Source of the DNA: Zea mays
Lineage: Eukaryota > Streptophyta > Magnoliopsida > Poales > Poaceae
DNA: 64,000 nucleotides
NCBI RefSeq assembly: GCF_902167145.1
Contig: NC_050099.1
Location: 15,824,434 to 15,888,433, forward strand
Direction: 5' to 3'
Shown here: positions 26,001 to 38,000 of the stretch, in pieces
Numbering within the stretch: the stretch's first letter is position 1
How the letters are laid out: every line of letters begins with the position of its first letter
Notes under the pieces: generated by a model
Database searches by the model: none
The model's input: only the letters and a program-made list of their open reading frames with translations
Told to the model about the DNA's origin: nothing
Position numbers and translations under genes: made by a program

Positions 26001-29000
26001 TGAGGCGTAGAGCGGTTCAGCCTGCAGACCAAATCCGAGCGAGTGGAATCGACGAAGCCAGTGGGCTAGCTACAATACACTAGCTTGGTCAGAGTGCCGT
26101 GAAGAAAGACATTTTTGACATCCAGCTGATGGACCACCCAGTTTCGAGAGAGGGTGAGGGACAAGATGACCCGAACATTGACGAACTTGACGACGGGGCT
26201 GAAGGTCTTGTCTAGTCCACTCTAGGATGCTGAGTGAAGCCCCAAAGTACCCAACGAGCCTTGTAGCGATTGAGCGAGCCGTCAGAGGTGAGCTTGTGGT
26301 GGATGATCCACTTGCCGGTAAAGAAAGTGTTTATCCTCTCTTGTGAGGACAAAGTCAATTTGACTAGAGTGTTGGCCACTACTATAGGTCACTAAATGGA
26401 TTTCTCTCTTCGTAAAGGAAGTGTTGGCTATCAATAGGTCAAAAGTTACCACAAAGTCCAAGACTTTCTCTTCCTCTTGACTCCTACTACCATACCCAGA
26501 ACCTCTATGAACCGTCTTGAAACCTGCAGTTGTTATACCTACAATGTTCATTGAGGTTTCTATTAAAAGCTTCTCACGAATAGGTATAGCTCTAACCATG
26601 TCATCTAAGTCTTTCCAGAAGACTCTTAGCATTCTCATCATGGCCTACTTGGGGTCATATTACGTTCAAGACCAAATCACCCACGATAAGCTTGACTAAG
26701 ACAATCCTATCTCCTTGACTTCTTACATCCAACACGCCGTTCTTAGACAATTATCAATAAAAACTCATACTCCATTTTTATTTGTAGTTGTCACTATGTA
26801 CCAAAGCTTGAAGCCGATATTGTCCACCTCTTTCGCCATCTAACCCTTCCATTTTGTCTCTTAGACACATAATATATTTACATGCCTGCTAGTTGCTGTC
26901 TCAATTAATTTCTTTAACTTATCTATAAGTGTACTTACATTCCAACTAACTAAACAGATTATAGTTGGTTCGACTAACTTCCTTACTCCGGGCGTTGATG
27001 TAGCGTGCCACTAAAGTAGTGACCCGATTCTTGTTCACTTGTTACCATGCACAGATCACAATACAATGTGTTACCAAGGGAGTGCTAATTCAGCCCTTAC
27101 CCATTTAACACCATACTCGGGTTCCGATATGACATGTCGCTGAGAGGGTTGCATCTCAATGGATTTTTCGTTTCCACTCATGATGATACTTTGTATTGAA
27201 AAGAAAATCCGGTTATGGCTATAATGTTATGGGTAATGCACAGTTTTATGTAATTTTTCAGTATTTTTTTAACAAAAATGTGGTTTAACTAATTTGCATC
27301 TGATTTGCAAAAATATACAGGCCAGGGAAAAACGTGCAGAATTTGTACTTCTTAAGTGCACCTTCGTTCGGAGGGCATCAGAATTTTTAAGGAATTACTT
27401 TCCTAGTTTGATTGATTCTATGCTAAATGACAAAGGAAACTTCTCTCAGGTAAATCTTGCTTCAATGTCTGTAATATTTAAGTATAGGATAAAATCAGGA
27501 TCTTTGTGATCACACTCCTGAACACTTGCAGCGAGGTCATCTGCAGAGGCCTGATCACACTGATATGAGGTACAAATTTAGGACTTATGCACGACTTTTA
27601 CAACACATCAAGGTTTGTGCATAATAACTCGGTGTGAATTTTTTTTCGTACTGATAACGAGGAGCGAGTGACTTTTAGCTAGTAAAACTTTGTGCATTCT
27701 AATGCCCTCTTTGTACTCTGTTTTGAAGAGTTTGGACAAGAGTTGTATGATGCCTTTGCGGAAAGCTTACTGCCATTCGCTGAACATGATAATTCGACGT
27801 GAGGTGGAGTTCTATGAGTACTTCTTTGTTTTTAATTTTCTCTTCAATACTGAAAGTTAAACAAAATCATTGACGTGTGCTTAGTATACATCATTAAATT
27901 TTCTAAGAAATTCTAGGACCCAAACTTTAAAAATTGCATAAAAAACAATGGCTTGACATAACAATCTCACATTTATTTTGTAGTCTCGTGACTTTTCTAA
28001 TGAACTCCGTAATAGTTCAAAAGCATCAAAGAGCAGCACACCATTGTTTGAGGGTCCTGCAGGTGCAAACCAGCCTGCAAGTATTACAGATAGTCCTGCA
28101 GATGCATACTCCAAGATGATTACTGTTTTCGTTCCACTTCTTGTTGATGAGGTTGTTCTGTATTTCATTGCATTATTTTTGTTAAGGCTTAATAATATTA
28201 GTATCCTAATAACACTGTTCATGAATATCTGTGACTAGAGTGCATTCCTTGCACATTTTATGTGCTTTGAAGTTTCTGCACTTCCTCAATCTGATGCTTC
28301 AAGTAGCAATCCTAATGCTGAATCAACTATTACTTCTTCAGTTGCATTAGAAGCTTCTGCAAGCATTGGCAAAACAAGTAATGTAAACCACCAGCTCCCA
28401 AGTTAAACAGTATTTTTTGGAGTGAATCTATTACTTCTCTTTCTTTCAGAAAAGTGTAAAAGTTAGTTAATATTTTTCCAGGTAACAATCCAGCCGAGAT
28501 GGGAGCGCTAAATGAATGCATTCAGGAGTTGCTTGATGGTATTCAGGTTGACCTTGTTAGTTTTCCTTACATATTGCATAATTTAGACTAAATACTGATG
28601 AGCCAAGAGCTGAGTTACCAACATTTTGGGCTGCGTTGTTGAGCCTTCACTTGTTTTATATGGTTCCTTTTCAGGAGGACTTTTATGCTTTGGTTGACTG
28701 GGCATTCAAGCTAGATCCATTGAGTTGCATATCAATGCATGGACTAACAGATCGGTATCTTTCTGGTCAGAAAGCAGAGGTCTCCGGATATGTACAAGTG
28801 TTGCTTGATGACTTGGAGACAAGAATAACAATTTTATTCAGCAGGGTTTGACTCTACTATTAGGCTAGCCTTTTTTCTACTTTGGAGAGTTCTTCCATAT
28901 GTTCCTTACTCTTTCATATTCTGGCCAGTGCAGTTTGTTGATGATGCCTGCTACCAGATTGAGAAATATGAGCGTAATGTGCGTCAAATTGGAGTTGTGC

Positions 29001-32000
29001 CCTATATTCCCAGGTCTGTTATTATGGCTTCAATAGATATACCTGCTATAGGTTCTCTATGGGGTATACATAACTATGTTTATCTGAATGTGTTCATATT
29101 CTTTTCTATTATATAGGTTCTCACAACTTGCAGCACGTATGGAGCAGTATATCAATGGATCCAGGGATCTAGTTGACCAGGCATATACTAAAATTGTATG
29201 AACTTACTATAACATTCACCATTCAATGCTAAACACCATTTAACAAAATATACGCCAACTACTGATGCATTTGCAACCGATGTTGGCCATTTCATACCAC
29301 TCCGATTTGTATTTGCGCCTCTAATTAACTTACCATATGTGACTGAAATAGGTTACCATTATGTTTGTCATTCTGGAGAAAATTGCTCAAGTGGAACCTA
29401 AATATGTTGATATTGTACTTTTGGAAAACTATGCAGCTTTCCAGCACAGGTTTAGTTCTTTTTCTCCTGGTGCTCTTCTGTGTGCACTTGTATGATTGTT
29501 TGCTACTCTTTTATGACATTTACAGTCCTATAATGATGCTTATGTTCTCCATTCACAACTTACTTTATGGAAACTACAGCAAACAGGTTCCAACCTCCAA
29601 CTAATGGTTAAAGCTTTGTGCCTCCTTGATTGATGTAACTGGGATAATGCCATTCCTTTATTTAAATTTTAGGAACTAATTGGAAAATACACACACCCTT
29701 CAACTGCCTCATCAACTATACAAAAAAGAAATAAAATACCAAATTAGTCTATATTAACACATCATAGTGACTCTTGTACATAGGTGAGCCATAGAGTGAG
29801 TGCATGACCTAAGAGACGTAAGATGTAAGAAAGAGATAAGCTGTCTCTTCACATTTGCCTTCTCTCCTTTTTTTTCTCGAACGCGCAAGAGACATGCGCA
29901 CCATTTCATTAAGAAGAAAGGGAAAAAGATTCAAAAACGGATCAGTACAGGGAGACATAATAAGCCCCCATTACGGCGGCCGAAAACAAAGAAACAACAA
30001 GACATCCATAGGGAAAAAACCAGGAACTACTCTGATCTACAGACCTAGGATTGGGGTTGTTAGGAGATCTAAGTTTTTAGCCCCTCCTAACACCCACAGA
30101 TCCCTCTCCTCCTCGGTCCTCTTGATGGCTATATTAAGACAGGGAGAAAGACCGTCAAAGACACAGGCATTTCGATAGTTCCACAAGATCTAGAGGCCGA
30201 GACTGATAAGTGAGTTTAGCCCTTTCTGGCAATTCCATGCAGCTGATCACTGCATCTTTTCCACCAGAGCATGGTATTCTCTTCATGAACTTGAGGAGTG
30301 AAATCCTGGAGGTTAACCTGTCCTAGCAGCCTGAACCAGTAGCTTCTTGCAAACACACAACTCATAAGGAGATGGTCAATGGTTTCTTTTTCCTGGTCAC
30401 AAAGAGGACACTGATCTGGGTGATCCAGCCCCCTTCTTTGAAGTCTATCAGCTGTCCAACACCTATGAAGTGCCTTTTCTCCTTATGTACCTGTTTTGCA
30501 AGTTCACTGTCTGGGCACTATGCCATTTGATCTCACAAGTATGTGCCGGCCCATTTCATTTTTATCCGCAGTTCTGCATTTATTTTTAGTTGCAAGTCAA
30601 ATGAACACTTCCCATTTAGAGAGGGCCCAAGATTTCCACATTCAGCTTCCAGGGTTTGAAAATGATTGAACCATAGAAGATGGCTCTGTACGCCGATTTT
30701 TTGATGAGGAGTCACTTGCCTCATGTTTCAATAAATACTGATCCCGATCCATTGATCATTCAACCCCTCATAGGATATCCCATAACTGCTGAAATGAATC
30801 AATCCTTCAAAAGAAAGGCCACCTTTTTTATCTCTTAGCCAAGTAAGATTATCAAAAACCATCTTTTATATCTCTTACCCAATTACAATTATCAAGGGCC
30901 TGTGCAATTGTTTTGGTATTGAAGCATCTATTTGGGACATAAGGTACAACTAAAACCATCGGAGCAAGATCAACCAAGGCCTGGTAGGGATGTCTCGGGT
31001 TTTACCTCCCCATCATCATCCCCGCGACGAATTTTTTTCCTGTGGAGATCCCCATGAACGGTTGCGGAGGACATTTCTTCCCCATCCCCGTTCCCCGCGG
31101 GGATAAATTCCCATCGGTGATCCCCATCCCCGCTTAAATTATAATCAGAATATACTTTCTTTGTTATTAATGCAAAACATTGTCATTTATACACATTGTC
31201 AGTTGTAAGAAGTTATTATGTATACATCAAAATGAACACATTTGTATAACGAGTGATCTCTTGACAAGCTAATTATTTCTTTTTATCATTAACTATTGCA
31301 TAAAAACGTTGCTACATGTAAGTTTAACGGGTCCTCGCGGGAAACGGGGATAGGGAATGCTTTCCCATCCCCGTCCCCATTTACCCGTCGGGGGAGAGTT
31401 TTTCTCCGTTTACATCCCTGTAGGGGAAGAAACTACCCCATCCCCTAATGAAAGAATTCCCCGCGGGGAATCGGGGATCGGGGCCCATTGGGAACTGTTT
31501 TTACCATTTCCAAACAGGGAGATTACTGAAATGGGAAACATGGCTCTCACTTGAGGCTGAACTAGGGATTCCAAACACAATCATGATCGGTCCTCACTGG
31601 TTTTCCACAACCACAGCCATTCGATCTGAGAGGCCCGACCTTTGGGAAGCAAGTGCCAAACAGTTGGGCCCAACTCTACAGTATACTAGATCCCTGAGTC
31701 TTAAGGGCCAATCTTGGGGAAGCAGGCGCCAAACAGATCTTGTTCAGCATTCCCTCCTCACTCACCAGTTACTGTATTGAGGCGTGCAGCCTATAGAAAT
31801 GAGCTGATGTTAACAATGATGTAACCCTATCCTTCCATATGTCCCACTAAAGACCATTTAGTTATTTTTATGATCTTCCATATAATTTGTCACATGCAAT
31901 ATGCTCAAAATTTATTTACTCCAAGTGACAAAAAAAATCAACACCTTCATGTAAGAATTAAGAAAAATGCAACGAAAAATTAGATGTGAATATTTCATGT

Positions 32001-35000
32001 CCAATGCAAACATGAACCTTTTCTTTAGCAAAAAAAAAGTTCCAAAAGAGCAAGTTTTTTTTGTGTTTGCAGAATGAAGGAACATATAGTATCATAAACT
32101 GCACAACTAATGCTGGAAATTTACCCATAACAGTTGCAAATACCTAGTATTTTGTAGAACTAATAAAGTTTATATAATTAATTGTATATGCAGCTTGTAT
32201 GATTTAGCAAATGTTGTGCCAACACTTGCTAAATATTATCATCAAGCTAGTGAAGCCTATGAACAAGCTTGTTCACGCCATATCAATTTGGTCATATATA
32301 TTGTAAGTTGTTTGTAACTCCTTTGGGTTCCATTCCCCTTTGCCAATGTGAATGATACACTAAGGCATTTTTATTTACTTCATGTGCCACAGAACTTATG
32401 CCTGCTTGCTTCTTTCAGCACTTTGAAAAGCTATTCCAATTCGCTCGGAAAATTGAGGAATTAATGTACAACATGAGCCCTGAGGAGGTGAGTCACATGA
32501 TTTGGTTCTGCGCTGTCTTCCTGAATGTTTATGCCATGTAGTGACCTAATCTCAGAGCTGGACTATTTTCTCTGGTAAATTCATTGGCCTTGTTCTAGCT
32601 TGGACTTTGTGGTATTAAAATATATTCATTAGTGTTTATATAATGATCCCTGGTTTGATCTTGGGCCTTATGTTTTTTTAACGTAATGGCATGAGCTTTG
32701 CCTCTCAATTAAGAAGAAATAGAACTGATCTAGTTGATAAGGGAAACTAGGTTGGAGAACCTTATAGTCACAGTTTATTAAGAAAAACCGGTGAAAAACC
32801 TAAACACAAAGGCCTATATGAGTAACCCTAAGCAACCTAGCTACACACAACTGTTAGAGCTTAACTCACATCATCGTTGCCGAGTTTTTTTTTCTCGAAC
32901 ACGCAGGAGAGCTGCGTATCATTTCATTAGAAGAAGGATGGTATTTACAAAGACTTAACACACCACTCACACACACACAAACAACAAGAGGAATAACCAC
33001 CTCCTAGCCGGGGTTGAATACAAAAGCTAGGTCCGAAAGACGGGTCAAGCCTTTGGCCCCCGCAAAACACCACATATTGAACTCATCACTGGCTAAGGTA
33101 AGCAATCCAGCTATAGAAGGTTGAGCACCATTGAAAACACAGTCATTGCGGTGTCTCCATATAGTCCAAGCCCCCAGGATCATCAAGGAGTTAAAGCCAT
33201 CTCTGAGGTCCTTAGGAGTAACCTCAGCCGATCTACTCCACCAAGCTTCAAAATTGATATCTTCCATCCCGGGGGCAAGGGCGGACAGGCCGACACGTTG
33301 GAGGAGAAGATACCAAAATTGCCTCGCGAGGACACAGGAAACAAGCAAGTGATGAATAGACTCTCCTTCCTGGTCACATAAGGGGCAAGAACTAGGATGG
33401 GGAAGACCCCTCTTAGCGAGCCGGTCAGCCACCCAACATTTATTATGTAGGACCAACCAGAGGAAAAACTGACACTTAGGCGGCGCCCAGGTGCTCCACA
33501 CTCTTTCAAAGCCCGCCAGGGAGGTAGAACCACATAACATTATCTCATAAGCAGATTTGGCCGAATAGATACCATCGGAAGAGAACCTCCAATAATGTTT
33601 ATCTGGAACTCCCGATTGAAGATCAACGTCAGCCACAACATCTGCCAGCAAAATGAAGTCAACAATGACCTCCCATGTTACCACTCCCCTTAAATCCCCA
33701 ATCCATGATGAGCTGCACAGAGCATCAGCCACTGTCCTTCGCTTCACCAGCCTTTTAGGAACCAAACTAAAAATATGAGGGGCCAAGTATGTAGTCCTCT
33801 GACCCAAGATCCATCTGTCATGCCAAAAAAGAGCTTATCACATCATAGATAAGCAGCTCTGACTTCCCATGACAAACAGGAGCCAAAGCCCCTAACACGC
33901 TACACACCATCGTTGCCAAGCTTATCACAACACAGTGATGTGCAACTGCGACTTCCCACGACGAACATGAGCCAAAAGCCCTGACATGCTACCAACTGCT
34001 CGCAACAAGTCCAAAAGAAAGTGAAGAGAGCATGTTATCATTGCCAAACTTTGTTGTACCCCACAACAAAAGGAGCTTTGAATTTGTTTTTGCATATTCA
34101 CTCTAGGAGAGCCAAGGACACCAAGCAAGCAAGTAGTGAACCTGTAAGAGCTTAGCCTCATCTGAAACCCAAGAGATACAAACTTTTGGAATATAAGTGA
34201 ATTGTTGACCTCTCCCCATTATCTTAATTTTTTGGGTTAAACTAGTCTATGTATAAAACTCAATATAGCATCAAGACTAGAGGTTTTGAGTTTGAGTCTT
34301 GGTTAACGCAATTAAGTAAAATAATTACTGCTCGCTCCTATTTCATGTCTAAGGCCTAAGGAAACCTCCACGTGAGGGGGACTGTTCGAATCTAGTGAAT
34401 TATCGATCTCTTCCCATTAGCTGAAGCTTTTGGGTTTAATTGGTCGGTATGGTGAATGTCAACACGTACAAGTAACAAACATCCCACGCAGACTAACATC
34501 CAACAAGGCAGCACAAGGTCTTCTAGACGATGCGTGCATGAAGGAACTAATGTTGATCGTCGTCGTCACTTGCTCAGAAACACTAGGCATAGTTTACACA
34601 GAAGAACCCTGTTGGATTATTGTGTATCTGTGTATATCTCTAGTGTAATTGGGCTAAGGGCCCCAACCCATATACTCTTGTATAAATACATAAGCCTACC
34701 CTAATATAGGGTTAGGGTTTTCCATTCTCAGCCTCCATCATGGTATCAAGCCTCCTATTCTCTCACCTTCTCTCCCCCTAGCCACCATCCAGCTTCCCCC
34801 TCCCTCCCGCGACTTGCCCCCTCTCTCCGGTGACCTGCCGTCGGCTTGTGCCCCCACTTGGCTTCCCTCTCCAACCCTCGGGGGTTGCTCCACTGCCCTC
34901 ATCTGCATTGCCCCTTGCTCTTCTCGCGGGCACGCACACTGTCACTGCGCCGGGCCCCGTTCGCACTGCCATTGGGCCAGGGTTGGTCGGTGCCCCTTTC

Positions 35001-38000
35001 ACCACCGACGCGCTGCTGGAAACCCGACGACTCCTCCCCAGCGTGGGGTTTGCCCCTAGGGCCTCTTCCTTCACCAGCTTCGGTACACCATCGACGTTAT
35101 GGAGCAGGTTGGCATGTTTGACTGTAAGTCTTGCTCCACACTTGTTAACACTTAGGTGAAGGTCTCCGACGTCGACGGTGCCCCGGTTGCTGACGCGACG
35201 ACCTACTGGAGCCTCGCTAGGGGTATCCAGTGCCTTCACATGCATACCCCGCGAGAGCCCCACCTCACTGCTGCCAAGCGGATTCTTCGCTACATCCGTG
35301 ACCCCATCGACTATGGCCTTCTTTTTTTGGCCCTCTTCGACTTCTGAGCTAATCGTCTACACCAGCGCTGATTTGGCCGATTGGCCTGACACACAACGGT
35401 CCACCTTTGGCTATGACGTGTTTCTGAGCACCAATCTCGTCTCCTGATCCTCGAAGCAGTAGTGTGTCGTCTGCCGCTCTAGCGCTGAACCTGAGTATCG
35501 CGTTGTGGCCAACGGCGTGCCGATGTGTTCTGGCTCCATCAGCTACTCCATGAGCCCCACTGCCCTCTTGCATGTGCCACACTCGTCTACTAAGGCAACG
35601 TCAGTGCAGTCTACCTCTCCATCAATCTCGTGCAGCGCCTGCACACGAAGCACATGGAGATTGACCTCCACTTCGTCCGCGAGTGTGTCGTCGTCGGTGA
35701 TGTCCACGTCCTTCGCGTCCCGACCACCTACCAGTTTGCCGACATCTTCACTAAGGTTCTTTCGTCCATGATGTTCTCGGAGTTTCGGTCAAGTCTCAAC
35801 ATCTGTAATGACTAGGGTTGCGACTGAGGGGATTGTACTTTTATTGTAATTAGGCTAATTGCCCAGCCCATATACTCTTATATAAATACATAAGCATACC
35901 CTAAAATCTAGGGTTAGGGTTTTCCATTCTCAGCCTCCAAACCCCGCAGGATGAAGGGAGGCATATCGACGACACTTCGAAGGAAGGGACCCTGACACCA
36001 AAGTATCACCTTTGTTGGGTCTGTCAAACACCGGTTGAGGATTTTGCCCAATACGTTCCACCTCACACCTGCATAAAAGGGCAGGACCACCAATCATTAT
36101 CCTTACCCACAAGCAGGCATGTGGTTATAGCCTGACATGTGCGCCAAAATGTAGTTTCTCACGTGAAACCTGGTGAAGTTGCATGCCATCAGCCACTGCA
36201 CTAGTTCATGAGTTGATCTTCAAGAGTTGTTGTAGATTGAAAGTCATGTCCATAGAAGCGTCGCCGTGGCCAGCCATGTCTGGTCTTCATGGCAGCGTTG
36301 ATACCCATGCAGCATCCATCGCTCTGCAGCATGCGCGACCATCGAGCCGTCGGGCCACCGTAGCCCACGCAACTTCCATGCCGCTGCACTGCCTCCACAG
36401 CAATGTGCCATTGCAGTCGCCCTACACCACCGCATCACCGCTATCCGCTCGTCCTCAGCGACATTGGCAACATTGTGATCGCAGCTCTCATTGGGGGGCA
36501 CACCTCAAGCTGGATAATGAGATTTAGCCTCACAGCTGCCGTCCTAGCTCACCATGCGACCCCTAGCGCCTCACTTAGGACATGTACAACCTAGAGACCC
36601 TAGATCGGTTTTCAAAGTAAAGAGACACCTAAGAGACTATGATACAACCCTGAGTCTTTGGATCATGAATATAGTTAAGAGACAATATGTATAGAGAGTC
36701 GTGTAAAGATGGGCTCTTCATGAAGATTATTTTTCTTGTATTTTTTCATTTAACCCCTTATAAACTCCTTTTTTTTCTCGAACGCGCAAGAGACATGCGC
36801 ATCATTGCATTAAGAAGAGCAGTATAAATGATCCATAAAGGACCAATAAAGGGAGGAAATAGAGCCCCCATTACGATGGTGAAAGAAACAGGTGACGCCT
36901 AAGAGGGGGGTGAATTAGGACTTCCAAAATTTTTACTAAACTAGGCCACAAATAAATCACTAGAGCAAAACCTATGCAAATAATCAAACTAGAGTGTGCA
37001 AACTAGGTTTTTTCTAAGTGTTGCTATCTCTACCGCAATGGCTAAGTTTCAATCTACACTATATAAGTATGAATACAAGATTGAAACTTAAATGCTTAAT
37101 ATAGATGCGGAAACTTAAAGAGCAAGGTAGAGATGCAAACTCTCGTGGATGACGCCGGTATTTTTACCGAGGTATCCGGAACCACGCAAGGTCCCGACTA
37201 ATCCTCGTTGGTGCCCCTACGCAAAGGGAAGCCCACGCGAGGGCCAAACACCTCGGTCGAGTAACTCCGTAGAGAGCCGCGGGCCTTCTCCACGCGCAAG
37301 TGGTGCTCCGCTTCCGGCTCCTCTCGGACGCTCCCCGCCGTCTCCACTATCGAGCTTCTGGCCGAAGTCGCGGGCCTCATTCCCTCCGGTACACGGTGGC
37401 GGCCGTGACACAAACGCGGATGTCACGGTCTCGCAAGACTCTCGCCCCACTCGGTACAATTACAACGGCTCGAGCAAGAGCCGAGGGGTTGTGTGGTTTT
37501 ACAACAATCACTCAACTAACTAGGGTTCACCTAGAGCAAGCGCTAAAGCGGTCTAACTAACCTAAGCACTTCGCAAAGCACCCACACTAATCATCGAGTG
37601 ATTTTATTAAGCACTTGGGTGTTTGAGCTCTTGGAAATGTGCACTATATGCCTTGGTATGTTGCTTGGGCTCTCACACCTTGAAATGGCCGGTTGGGGTG
37701 TATTTATAGCCCCCAACACAAAACTAGCTGTTGGAGAAAAGCTGCTGCTTCTCTGCGGCACACCGGACAGTTCGGTGCGCCTAGCCGTTGGTTCCCTTGG
37801 ACTCCACTTGATCTTCATAATGTCTTCTTTTGAGGTGTTGCTTTCCTCAATGTCTTGGTCCAAGTTACTTTAGCATCCTGTGAACTACAAACACAAACAC
37901 TAGCAAACACATTAGTTCACAGGTTGTGTTAATCATCAAACACCAAAACTCATTTAGCCAAATGGCCCCAGGGTCCATTTTCCTTACAGATGGCCAAAAG

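Noticed and set aside
34374..34400. A tRNA-like B box (GTTCGAATCT) suggesting a SINE or tRNA gene.
   Set aside because: No matching A box or cloverleaf; the motif lies at the start of a TRIM LTR just after its purine tract.
37149..37523. A 124-codon frame rich in Pro and Ser.
   Set aside because: Lies wholly in a solo LTR bounded by a GATGG target duplication; overlapping frames on both strands.
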